A stretch of DNA of 8,417 nucleotides from Chloroflexota bacterium (GCA_030613705.1 JAUWLJ010000075.1:1-8417), one strand, 5' to 3'. Numbered from the stretch's first letter, positions 1 through 6,119 are shown. Translations and numbers: made by a program. The notes: generated by a model not told the origin, from the letters alone.

Positions 1-78
1 GTGCATTACAACACGGTGGAGGAGATCGAGAGGTTTGGAGAGGCGTTGAGGGAGATCGCTATTTCCAAAGATAAATAG
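1..78 (+). CDS. C-terminal end of an upstream gene, probably class V aminotransferase (partial)
   Basis: The window opens in frame and reads 25 residues to a TAG stop at 76-78. The peptide contains HYNTVEEIERF followed by EALREI. This resembles the C-terminus of class V PLP-dependent aminotransferases (SufS/NifS and isopenicillin-N-epimerase-like), where a phrase of the form H-x-YNT-x-EEI-x-RF-x-EAL closes the small domain. Only this tail is visible, so neither the active-site lysine nor the start can be checked, and the family call rests on a short match. It is separated from the next gene by 570 bp holding a hairpin and a strong promoter. It is therefore probably a separate transcription unit and may have no functional link to the operon. 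Confidence 0.5.
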   Translation: MHYNTVEEIERFGEALREIAISKDK

Positions 79-472
79 GTTATTTCGACACTTAATTATT
101 GGATTGACTCCGCCAGTTGAATTTGCCTCGAGGATTGATCTATCTTGCTACTGCCTCTACTCCGAGGGCGATGCCTGGACATCACTTACCAATTGCCTGA
201 AAAATGTAATGTGTGATCACCAGCATCCAAATCCGTAAATGTTTTTTTTGATTAGACTCTCCCTCACCAGCCAAACTTTGTAGCTTATAAAACACCATAC
301 TAAACACAAGTCATCCAGATTTGGATGACTTGTTGTTCAATTGCAATAATCCAGCATCTGTCCTTAGATTGAATTTCCCATCTATTGGTAATTAATTCAA
401 AAGTTTGATTCATAGTCATTCACACGCCGTAGAAAGTTAAAGGCTTGGATAATACGCTTCCTAGAAAAAGAT
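79..472. other. Non-coding, AT-rich intergenic stretch
   Basis: No open frame with a ribosome binding site is visible on either strand, and I see no tRNA or known riboswitch. The stretch includes an 8-T run (242-249) with no convincing stem before it, and the hairpin at 306-333, which is listed separately. A 10-mer at 224-233 (CATCCAAATC) is the exact reverse complement of 318-327 inside that hairpin, so an alternative pairing is possible. Confidence 0.6.
306..333 (+). terminator. Perfect 12-bp hairpin, possible terminator of the upstream unit
   Basis: ACAAGTCATCCA (306-317) pairs perfectly with TGGATGACTTGT (322-333) around a 4-nt GATT loop. The bases after the stem (TGTTGTTC) are T-rich but not a clean U-tract, and the stem is only moderately GC-rich, so intrinsic termination would be modest. 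It lies about 230 bp after the stop of the upstream gene and 140 bp before the operon promoter, which suits insulation between the two units. It could also be a protein-binding palindrome. Confidence 0.45.
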
Positions 473-501
473 TTGACAAGCAAACAAAGATTTGTTATAA
501 T
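473..501 (+). promoter_or_regulatory. Consensus sigma-70/sigma-A promoter of the operon
   Basis: A perfect -35 box TTGACA (473-478), a 17-nt spacer and a perfect -10 box TATAAT (496-501) are present, with an extended -10 TG at 493-494. Transcription would start near 508, giving a leader of about 140 nt before the aldolase ATG at 649. A fully consensus promoter on a catabolic operon usually implies tight repression. This fits the operator-like repeats directly downstream and the IclR-family gene inside the operon. Confidence 0.85.
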
Positions 502-540
502 TTCACTAGATAAAAACGATTTTCGTTACATAAAAACTGA
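501..540 (+). repeat. 20-bp-period tandem repeat over the transcription start, candidate operator
   Basis: Bases 501-517 and 521-537 match at 14 of 17 positions, with a shared pattern TTTCnnTAnATAAAAAC. The repeat period is exactly 20 bp, about two helical turns, so two copies would lie on the same DNA face. The first copy overlaps the last base of the -10 box and both cover the predicted start site near 508, a classic position for repression. A 5-bp dyad AACGA (515-519) / TCGTT (523-527) sits across the junction. The likely binder is the IclR-family regulator of this operon (inference). Confidence 0.5.
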
Positions 541-546
541 TGCGAA

Positions 547-567
547 TTTTCACAATGATTATGAAAA
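547..567 (+). promoter_or_regulatory. TTTTCA-N9-TGAAAA dyad in the leader
   Basis: TTTTCA (547-552) and TGAAAA (562-567) form a perfect inverted repeat with a 9-bp spacer, about 40-60 nt after the predicted transcription start. It could be a second operator half-site pair or a weak RNA stem. The arms are A/T-rich and short, so chance occurrence in this AT-rich leader is quite possible. Confidence 0.3.
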
Positions 568-648
568 GCCCTCGCAGTTCTCAAAAGATGCGCCGCCATC
601 TTGAAATCATCCCCAAAATTAACTCAAACCTATCATAGGGAGGCTAAT

Positions 649-1302
649 ATGAGCATATCGAAAAACAATATTAGCGACTCAATCCGGGAAATCGGGGTTG
701 TGGCGATTATGCGTGCCAATAGCTCAGAGCAATTATTGGCAGCCGCAGATGCAGTACTCGCAGGCGGTGTAAACACCATCGAAGTAACCATGACAACACC
801 TGGTGCACTAAGAGTAATAGAGGAGGCTACAGCCAGATACGGTGATGAAGTGATTTTTGGCGTGGGATCTGTTCTGGATCCAGAAACTGCCAGGGCTGCG
901 ATTCTCGCTGGGGCTCAATTTGTCGTCTGCCCTACTTTGAACCTTAAGACGATCGAGACTTGCAAGCGCTATTCAATACTAGTTGTACCGGGGGCTTATA
1001 CACCCACCGAGATTCTCACGGCCTGGGAGGCCGGTGCTGACATGGTTAAGGTTTTCCCAGCAAGTGTGGGAGGGCCAGCATATATCAAAGCTGTGAAAGG
1101 ACCACTACCGCAGGTCAAGCTAGTACCTGTTGGTGGAGTGAATTTAAAAACGACCGCCGATTTCATTCGCGCCGGCTCCGAAGTCGTAGGGGTTGGCAGC
1201 TCACTGATCAACCCAAAGCTGCTGGAAGCAAAGGAATTTGAGACTATCAGCAAAAACGCTCGCCGTTACCGTGAAGAAGTTCAAAAGGGCAGGAGTGGAT
1301 GA
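649..1302 (+). CDS. eda: KDPG/KHG-type aldolase (2-dehydro-3-deoxy-phosphogluconate aldolase family)
   Basis: This 217-residue protein has the usual Eda length and fold. Family members cleave 2-keto-3-deoxy-6-phospho-sugar acids to pyruvate and glyceraldehyde 3-phosphate through a Schiff base, in the cytosol. The Schiff-base lysine is K134 in VKVFPA and the catalytic glutamate is E45 in IEVTM. Phosphate-binding elements are GG at 162-163 and the GVGSS loop at 181-185. The position equivalent to E. coli Arg49, which contacts the substrate carboxylate, appears to be Thr49 (IEVTMTT against LEVTLRT), so the substrate may differ from KDPG. The ATG at 649 is chosen because AGGGAGG (637-643) lies 5 nt upstream; a TTG at 601 in the same frame has no such site. 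It is the first gene of the operon, and the next gene starts one base after its stop. Confidence 0.88.
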   Translation: MSISKNNISDSIREIGVVAIMRANSSEQLLAAADAVLAGGVNTIEVTMTTPGALRVIEEATARYGDEVIFGVGSVLDPETARAAILAGAQFVVCPTLNLKTIETCKRYSILVVPGAYTPTEILTAWEAGADMVKVFPASVGGPAYIKAVKGPLPQVKLVPVGGVNLKTTADFIRAGSEVVGVGSSLINPKLLEAKEFETISKNARRYREEVQKGRSG

Positions 1303-1303
1303 A

Positions 1304-1600
1304 ATGGGCAAAGGAATTGAACGTCATATCACTTTCCAGGTCTTGCCTGAAGAAGTAGAAGAGTTCGGGATTTTTTTCAAACAGGAATACCGCCCTGCTA
1401 TGGAAAACACAAATGGATTCGTCAAAGCAGAATTGCTCAAAGATACGGAGAACCATCAAGATTTAAAGATGGTTCTCCGTTTTGAGTCTAGCGATGCTGC
1501 CGCAAGTTGGCGTGCTTCCGAATCACACACTGCTCTCAAGCCTCGCTTGAAATCAATGTTCAGTGATAGTGAACTTAAGGTCTACGAAGTTATTACTTGA
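1304..1600 (+). CDS. Small ABM-domain protein (antibiotic biosynthesis monooxygenase-like)
   Basis: This 98-residue protein is a single dimeric alpha+beta barrel (ferredoxin-like) domain of the ABM type. The order is characteristic: a first strand (IERHITFQV, residues 5-13), a helix ending in EYRPAM (28-33), GFVKAELLKD (38-47), a strand MVLRFES (56-62), then WRASESHTAL (69-78) and a final strand LKVYEVI. ABM proteins include cofactor-free oxygenases, isomerases and non-catalytic partners, so no reaction can be assigned. The ATG at 1304 follows the aldolase TGA by one base, with AGGAGTGG at 1291-1298, which suggests translational coupling. An upstream in-frame extension overlapping the aldolase is rejected. 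The coding sequence contains a perfect 13-bp inverted repeat over codons 48-59. Confidence 0.75.
   Translation: MGKGIERHITFQVLPEEVEEFGIFFKQEYRPAMENTNGFVKAELLKDTENHQDLKMVLRFESSDAAASWRASESHTALKPRLKSMFSDSELKVYEVIT
1445..1480 (+). repeat. Perfect 13-bp inverted repeat inside the ABM gene, terminator-like
   Basis: ACGGAGAACCATC (1445-1457) is the exact reverse complement of GATGGTTCTCCGT (1468-1480), with a 10-nt loop. The run TTTT at 1480-1483 follows the stem. A 13-bp perfect stem within a coding region is unlikely by chance. It could be an intragenic attenuator or pause, an mRNA-stability boundary that lowers expression of downstream genes relative to the aldolase, or a palindromic protein-binding site 130 bp upstream of the regulator gene. 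Confidence 0.5.
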
Positions 1601-1611
1601 AGGGAGAATCC

Positions 1612-2406
1612 GTGGCCAAAGCCCAGAAGTCAGCACGTTATAACATCCGCGTGGTTGATAGAGCTGTCAGCGTGCTGAACGCACTCGCGGATGGGAAGCC
1701 GCGTACACTGACCGAGCTGAGCAAGGAATTGGATATCAACAGCAGCACAACCTTCCGCTTATTAGCCACACTCCGATCTCATAACCTGGTCCAATCGGAA
1801 GACTCAACCGGGAATTACCGGCTTGGTTTGGCATGTCTGGAGCTCTCTCGAGCCTACCACACCGGTAATGAACTACGTCAAGCGGCGCTGCTGGAAATGA
1901 AAGTGCTGCGAGATGACACAATGGAGACCGTCCACTTGGGGGTCTTAGATGACATGGAAATCGTTTACCTGGAGAAATTAGAAGGACTGCACGCCATAGG
2001 ATTGATGTCCTCCAGAGTCGGCAGAAGGGCACCTGCATACTGCACAGGTCTGGGTAAAGCTCTTTTGGCTCACAGCGACCCGAACTTTATCCAAGACAAC
2101 ATCGAGAAGGTTAACCTGCAAAAATATACCGATAAGACCATTATAAGCCAGGCTGAATTATTGAATCATCTCGAGCATGTTAGCCGGAGAGGTTTTGCTC
2201 TCGATATGGGGGAGCACGAGAAAGAAGTGCGCTGTGTTGCGGCGCCAATCTTCAACCAGTATGGCAAAATAGTCGCCGCGATCAGTGTGTCAGGTCCAAG
2301 TGGGCGCATCGATCCCGTAGAACAAAATCAGGAATTAATCGATCGAACCTTAAGAGCCGCCTACAACATCTCAAAAAATCTGGGATACAAAAAAGAAATC
2401 ACATAA
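1612..2406 (+). CDS. IclR-family transcriptional regulator
   Basis: This 264-residue protein has the standard IclR length and layout. An N-terminal winged helix-turn-helix (about residues 11-75) includes VDRAVSVLNAL, the recognition region INSSTTFRLLATL (42-54) and the wing GNYRLG (67-72). The C-terminal effector-binding domain (about 90-260) carries hallmark phrases: YCTGLGKALLA (143-153), RRGFALDMGEHEKEVRCVAAPIF (192-214, given here as the family signature) and ISVSGPSGRI (224-233). IclR proteins bind small organic acids or sugar acids and often repress sugar-acid operons, as KdgR does. The GTG at 1612 is chosen because AAGGGAG (1600-1606) lies 5 nt upstream; a TTG at 1597 overlapping the ABM stop is less likely. 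It is 11 bp after the ABM gene and is the probable regulator of this operon, possibly acting on the repeats at 501-567. Confidence 0.9.
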   Translation: MAKAQKSARYNIRVVDRAVSVLNALADGKPRTLTELSKELDINSSTTFRLLATLRSHNLVQSEDSTGNYRLGLACLELSRAYHTGNELRQAALLEMKVLRDDTMETVHLGVLDDMEIVYLEKLEGLHAIGLMSSRVGRRAPAYCTGLGKALLAHSDPNFIQDNIEKVNLQKYTDKTIISQAELLNHLEHVSRRGFALDMGEHEKEVRCVAAPIFNQYGKIVAAISVSGPSGRIDPVEQNQELIDRTLRAAYNISKNLGYKKEIT

Positions 2407-2421
2407 TTGAAGGAGCCAAGG

Positions 2422-3102
2422 ATGCGCAAAGTTATCAATCAAAGAGAGAAAACTCCCACACCAGAGGTATTGAAAGGTTTCAAAGAATTGCTCAAGGTGT
2501 ACAGCCCATCATGTGTGGTCGCAGATGCCCAGGAGCGAGCAGGCGTGATGCGCAGTTTCATGAAGCCCATTGATAAAAAAACTCGCTTTGCAGGACCTGC
2601 CCTTACAGTTCGCCTCGAACCAGGCAACCAGGTAGACTGTCTGGATGCACTATCCGTCGCACAAGATGGTGATGTAATCGTTGTTGATGCAGCTGGAGAG
2701 ACTGAAACTTCAATCTGGGGAGGTCTCATGGCAGGCTTATGCCAAATGAAAGGTGTCGTCGGAGCAGTCGTAGACGGCGCGATTCGAGACACTGATGAAA
2801 CACGTGACCTTGGATTTTATATATTTGCTAAGGCAATCGTCCCCCGTTCTACTCACACAATCGTTTCCGGTCGTATGGAACCGATTGAGATCAATGTACC
2901 TATCCAATGCGCAGGAGTAGTTGTAAATCCAGGAGACATTGTTATTGGTGATGAGGTTGGGGTAACCGTAGTGCCTTTAGAGAGTGCGGCTGAGGTGCTG
3001 GAAAAGGCAAGCCACCAGGCAGAAATGGAAGAACAAACTCGAGCCAGGATCCGTGAAGGCAAGACCGTGGAAGAGCTGTTGGAGGAATTTGGCAGATTGT
3101 AA
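2422..3102 (+). CDS. RraA-family / 4-hydroxy-4-methyl-2-oxoglutarate aldolase-like protein
   Basis: This 226-residue protein belongs to the RraA-like fold family, often misannotated as dimethylmenaquinone methyltransferase. Enzymatic members are divalent-metal class II aldolases or oxaloacetate decarboxylases that make pyruvate. The enzyme signature G-x20-R-D-x2-E/D is intact: G101, R122, D123 (metal-linked) and E126, in the context VVDGAIRDTDE. Conserved GGLMAG (100-105) and a late GDIVIGDEVGVTVVP segment (171-185) complete the core. An intact signature argues for a real lyase rather than an RNase E inhibitor. The ATG at 2422 has GAAGGAG at 2409-2415. It lies 15 bp after the regulator. Its substrate is unknown, and its presence beside an unrelated class I aldolase is unusual. 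Confidence 0.82.
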   Translation: MRKVINQREKTPTPEVLKGFKELLKVYSPSCVVADAQERAGVMRSFMKPIDKKTRFAGPALTVRLEPGNQVDCLDALSVAQDGDVIVVDAAGETETSIWGGLMAGLCQMKGVVGAVVDGAIRDTDETRDLGFYIFAKAIVPRSTHTIVSGRMEPIEINVPIQCAGVVVNPGDIVIGDEVGVTVVPLESAAEVLEKASHQAEMEEQTRARIREGKTVEELLEEFGRL

Positions 3103-3179
3103 GAAGCATATCTGAATATATCGAACAGAGAGCGAAGATAAAGAAATGGTCCCCACCAAACAGCACAGGAGATGATTTA

Positions 3180-4358
3180 ATGTCGGATTATGAAACCCAG
3201 CGCGTCAGACGCCTGCAGGAATTGATGGTTGCAGCTCGAGTTGATTACCTGGTCTGCAGATTGCCAGAGAACGTGGTCTATATCACTGAGTATTGGCCGC
3301 ACCATGGCATTTCTGTCGCTATATTACCTCAAAAGGGTAAACCGACATTGTTCATTCCGGAGGTTGAAGCAGACTGGGGCAACCCAAAATGGGCTGAGAT
3401 CATTCCATTTGGCTGGGCTTTGTTAAAAGATCCAGATCTGTATACCAGCTATCGGCAGCATTTGAGTGAAATCCGCGATACCTTGGGATTAACTTCCGCC
3501 AGGATCGGGGTAGAGAAAGAGCTGGAAGTTGTGGCCACAACCTACCGCCATGCGGAACCCATCATTCCCGCTGCACCCTGGGCTGCTATGCTGGATGAAG
3601 TCTTTGCTGGCTCAACCTTACTTGATGCAACCGATCTAATGCAATCAGCCAAACTGATAAAAACCAGCTACGACCTCGAGCGGCTGAGGGTAGCGAATGA
3701 ACTAGCGGAAATGGGCACCGCGAAATTCCTGAGTGATCTTCAGCCAGGTATGACCGAGGTCCAGATCAGTGCGATGGTCGAAGGAACAATACGGCAAAAA
3801 GGAGCTGGCTATAAGGGTGCCCGGTTGGTCTGGGCTGAAGCCGAGGTTGCCTCTGGTCCGATAAATACAACAAAGGCAAATTTGTTGATCCCATCCACTG
3901 ACCGAGCCATTGAAGAGGGGGATTTGGTGATGGTTGAATTGGCTACGGTAATGGATGGATACTACTCAGATTTAACTTATATGGCGATTGCTGGAGAGCC
4001 AAATGACCGTCAACGGGAGGTTCACAATGCGGTCTTGGAGGCTCAACAGGCTGCCAGCCGCCAGATGGTTCCTGGTAATTCCTATGAAGATCCGGATATC
4101 GCCGCACGCAAAGTTCTAGATGATGCAGGATTAGGTGAATACTTCGTGCACGTCACTGGACATGGGCTCGGTTTCCGCTTCCACGAGTCGACACCATTCT
4201 TGATGCCTGGAGCCTCCGGAACCTTGAAAGAGGGAATTGTTTCCAGTGTTGAACCCGGTGTGTATATCCCGGGTTTTGGCGGCATTCGGATTGAAGACAA
4301 TGTCGCCGTGGGCAGAGACGGACCAGACTTTCTGTCAACTCCCCGCCAGCCATGGTAA
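3180..4358 (+). CDS. M24-family metallohydrolase (Xaa-Pro peptidase / creatinase-like)
   Basis: This 392-residue protein has two parts: a creatinase-N-like domain (about 8-150) and a pita-bread M24 catalytic domain (about 165-385). Metal-site residues align as E253 (VELAT), D264 (YSDLT), H328 (TGHGLG), E358 (SVEPG) and E372 (RIEDN), with the accessory H335 (FHE). In prolidase and aminopeptidase P the first ligand is Asp, so E253 is a D-to-E change. All ligand positions remain metal-capable, unlike true creatinases. M24 members also hydrolyse non-peptide C-N bonds (creatine, ectoine), and the sugar-acid context favours a small-molecule amide substrate (inference). There is no signal peptide, so it is cytosolic. 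The ATG at 3180 follows AGGAGA (3167-3172). A 77-bp gap separates it from the RraA-like gene, with no promoter evident. Confidence 0.85.
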   Translation: MSDYETQRVRRLQELMVAARVDYLVCRLPENVVYITEYWPHHGISVAILPQKGKPTLFIPEVEADWGNPKWAEIIPFGWALLKDPDLYTSYRQHLSEIRDTLGLTSARIGVEKELEVVATTYRHAEPIIPAAPWAAMLDEVFAGSTLLDATDLMQSAKLIKTSYDLERLRVANELAEMGTAKFLSDLQPGMTEVQISAMVEGTIRQKGAGYKGARLVWAEAEVASGPINTTKANLLIPSTDRAIEEGDLVMVELATVMDGYYSDLTYMAIAGEPNDRQREVHNAVLEAQQAASRQMVPGNSYEDPDIAARKVLDDAGLGEYFVHVTGHGLGFRFHESTPFLMPGASGTLKEGIVSSVEPGVYIPGFGGIRIEDNVAVGRDGPDFLSTPRQPW

Positions 4359-4386
4359 AGGATGATGCTACTGGAGGTCTGTTTGG

Positions 4387-5544
4387 ATGAGCGATCAGGC
4401 CCTTAAATGGGATATTACAAAAGACGATTTGAGCGAATTCACTAATAAAGGTTCAGCTTTTGTCACCTTTGGTGAGACCATGCTGCGGGATACACCGGCT
4501 GACATGCAGAGAGCGGAGATGACCAACATCATCCATATCGCCTTCGCCGGGAGTGAGTATACGCTTGCTATGCTGCTTGCTCGCTTCGGTATTCCCTCTG
4601 CATATATCACCCGCGTCCCGGACAATCCCTATGGGTGGCTGCTGCGTGATACAGCCCGGGGACAGGGCATCAATACCGATCATATTGTCTGGGCACCCAA
4701 AGCAGAACCGATTGGACGCTTTATTTATGAAATTGGGCGAACACCTCGTAAGAATACCGGCTGGTACCAGCGCATGTATTCCGCCGCCAGCAGGCTTGAC
4801 GCGGGGATGGTCGATTGGGAAGCAGCGTTGAAAGACTGCCTGCTATTCCACACTTCAGGTATTTCTTTCGGATTGGCAACCCACAGCGGTTACGAGCACA
4901 ATCACCTGCTATATGCATTCGAAGAAGCGATCAGCGCCAAACCTGCAGATTGTTGGGTGGGGATGGACTTCAATTATCGGGGAACGCTATGGACAAAGGA
5001 GCAGTGTGCTGAAGTTATGACTCCTTTGATTCAGAATTATGTCGACATATTTATTACCACAATTGAGGACATGGCAAAGATCTACGGGTTTGGATGCGGT
5101 CAATACAGCGCTGACCAGATCGTAAAAGGTGACATAGGTCATTTAGAGGATGATGATATCAAAGCATTCACCCATGAAATTAGTGAGCGATTCGAGACGA
5201 AAATTGTTGCTATTACGATCCGTTATCCAGATACCTTTGAGCAGCACCGCTGGGAGACCGCTGTCATGGATGCCAATGGCTTCTATTTCCGCTCTCCAGC
5301 TGTAAAACCAATCGTGCTGATGGATCGTCTGGGCGGCGGAGACACTTGGAACGGCGGATTCTATTATGGATTACTGACTGAGGGTTTAAACCCTGATGGA
5401 ATAGAAAAAGGCATATTGGTTGGTGACGCAGCAACCCGCCTCAAGCAGACTTTAATGTTTGATCTGCCAATTGTAACGAAAGTCGAGACACAAGCGCTGA
5501 TGAAAGCAGATGTAATGGGCGGTGGCAAGCGAACCGCTCGCTAA
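4387..5544 (+). CDS. PfkB-family sugar kinase, 2-keto-3-deoxygluconate kinase-like
   Basis: This 385-residue protein is a ribokinase-fold kinase that transfers ATP phosphate to a sugar or sugar acid. Visible elements are the first strand FVTFGETMLR (25-34), an AGSEYTLAMLLARFG segment (54-68) at the usual sugar-binding GGxxxNxA motif, RLDAGMVDW (136-144), FHTSGI (154-159), DFNYRGTLW (194-202) and the anion-hole/catalytic loop LGGGDTWNGG (315-324) with D319 as base. DFNYR..LW and GGGD are typical of KDG kinase-like proteins rather than ribokinases. Two oddities are an N-terminal extension of about 20 residues and Thr59 where most relatives have the substrate-contacting Asn. At 385 residues it is longer than the usual 310-340. 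The ATG at 4387 has GGAGG at 4373-4377. Paired with the Eda-type aldolase, it suggests a phosphorylate-then-cleave route. Confidence 0.82.
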   Translation: MSDQALKWDITKDDLSEFTNKGSAFVTFGETMLRDTPADMQRAEMTNIIHIAFAGSEYTLAMLLARFGIPSAYITRVPDNPYGWLLRDTARGQGINTDHIVWAPKAEPIGRFIYEIGRTPRKNTGWYQRMYSAASRLDAGMVDWEAALKDCLLFHTSGISFGLATHSGYEHNHLLYAFEEAISAKPADCWVGMDFNYRGTLWTKEQCAEVMTPLIQNYVDIFITTIEDMAKIYGFGCGQYSADQIVKGDIGHLEDDDIKAFTHEISERFETKIVAITIRYPDTFEQHRWETAVMDANGFYFRSPAVKPIVLMDRLGGGDTWNGGFYYGLLTEGLNPDGIEKGILVGDAATRLKQTLMFDLPIVTKVETQALMKADVMGGGKRTAR

Positions 5545-5563
5545 AAATATTTAGGAGGCTGAA

Positions 5564-6073
5564 ATGACATATCCACGTTCTTTTTCCCATATTGGACTTT
5601 CCGTACCGGACCTTGATGCTGCAGTCAAGTTCTATTCTGAGGTATTCGGGTTTTATGTGATCATGCCCCCCACAGAGATTACTGAGGAAACTGATACTGC
5701 GATTGGCATGATGTGCAATGATGTGTTTGGTGCGGGGTATGGAGGATTTCGAATTGCACACCTGGTCACCAGTGATGGTATCGGCATTGAGCTGTTCGAG
5801 TTCCGCAACTCCGAGAAGCCAGAAAACAACCTGGAATTCTGGAAAACGAGTGTTTTCCATTTCTGTGTGCAGGATCCCGATCTGGAAGGCCTGCTGGAGA
5901 AGGTGGTCGAGTATGGCGGTAAGCAGCGCATGCCCGTTCGGGAGTATTATCCAGACGAGAAACCTTATCGAATGGTCTACGTTGAGGATCCCTTCGGCAT
6001 CGTTTTTGAAATTTACAGCCACAGTTATGAACTGACATATTCCGCTGGCGCCTATCAACACGAAGTCAAGTAA
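5564..6073 (+). CDS. VOC superfamily (glyoxalase/dioxygenase-fold) metalloprotein
   Basis: This 169-residue protein has two paired beta-alpha-beta-beta-beta modules, the vicinal oxygen chelate layout. The first module starts FSHIGLSVPDLDAAVKFY (7-24) and the second FHFCVQDPDLEGL (98-110). The four expected metal ligands can be placed at H9, E76 (GIELFEF), H99 and E149 (VFEIYSH). This is the H/E/H/E pattern of glyoxalase I and methylmalonyl-CoA epimerase-like members. An insertion around 35-63 lengthens the first module. The family includes lyases, epimerases, isomerases and extradiol dioxygenases, so the reaction is not known; epimerisation or isomerisation of a keto-acid would fit the operon. 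The ATG at 5564 has a strong AGGAGG at 5553-5558, 19 bp after the kinase stop. Confidence 0.82.
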   Translation: MTYPRSFSHIGLSVPDLDAAVKFYSEVFGFYVIMPPTEITEETDTAIGMMCNDVFGAGYGGFRIAHLVTSDGIGIELFEFRNSEKPENNLEFWKTSVFHFCVQDPDLEGLLEKVVEYGGKQRMPVREYYPDEKPYRMVYVEDPFGIVFEIYSHSYELTYSAGAYQHEVK

Positions 6074-6119
6074 GAGAACTTGGTTGATCCAAAAAGCTAA
6101 CCTGTTTGGAGTATCAGGA

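Noticed and set aside
242..249. Run of eight T as an intrinsic terminator
   Set aside because: No stable stem directly precedes it; the only nearby palindrome, at 213-220, has no loop.
601..648. TTG start extending the aldolase by 16 residues
   Set aside because: There is no ribosome binding site before 601, while the ATG at 649 has AGGGAGG 5 nt upstream and matches the family N-terminus.
1371..1377. Run of seven T in the ABM gene as a possible slippage or frameshift site
   Set aside because: The reading frame continues with a coherent ABM domain on both sides, so no frameshift is needed.
4252..4277. Terminator-like AACCCGG / CCGGGTT stem followed by TTTT in the M24 gene
   Set aside because: The arms are only 7 bp and encode the strongly conserved EPGVYIPGFGG segment, so protein constraint explains the sequence.
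6084..6119. TTG start extending the dehydrogenase by 12 residues
   Set aside because: It has no convincing Shine-Dalgarno. The ATG at 6120 has GGAG at a suitable distance and begins with the normal first strand.
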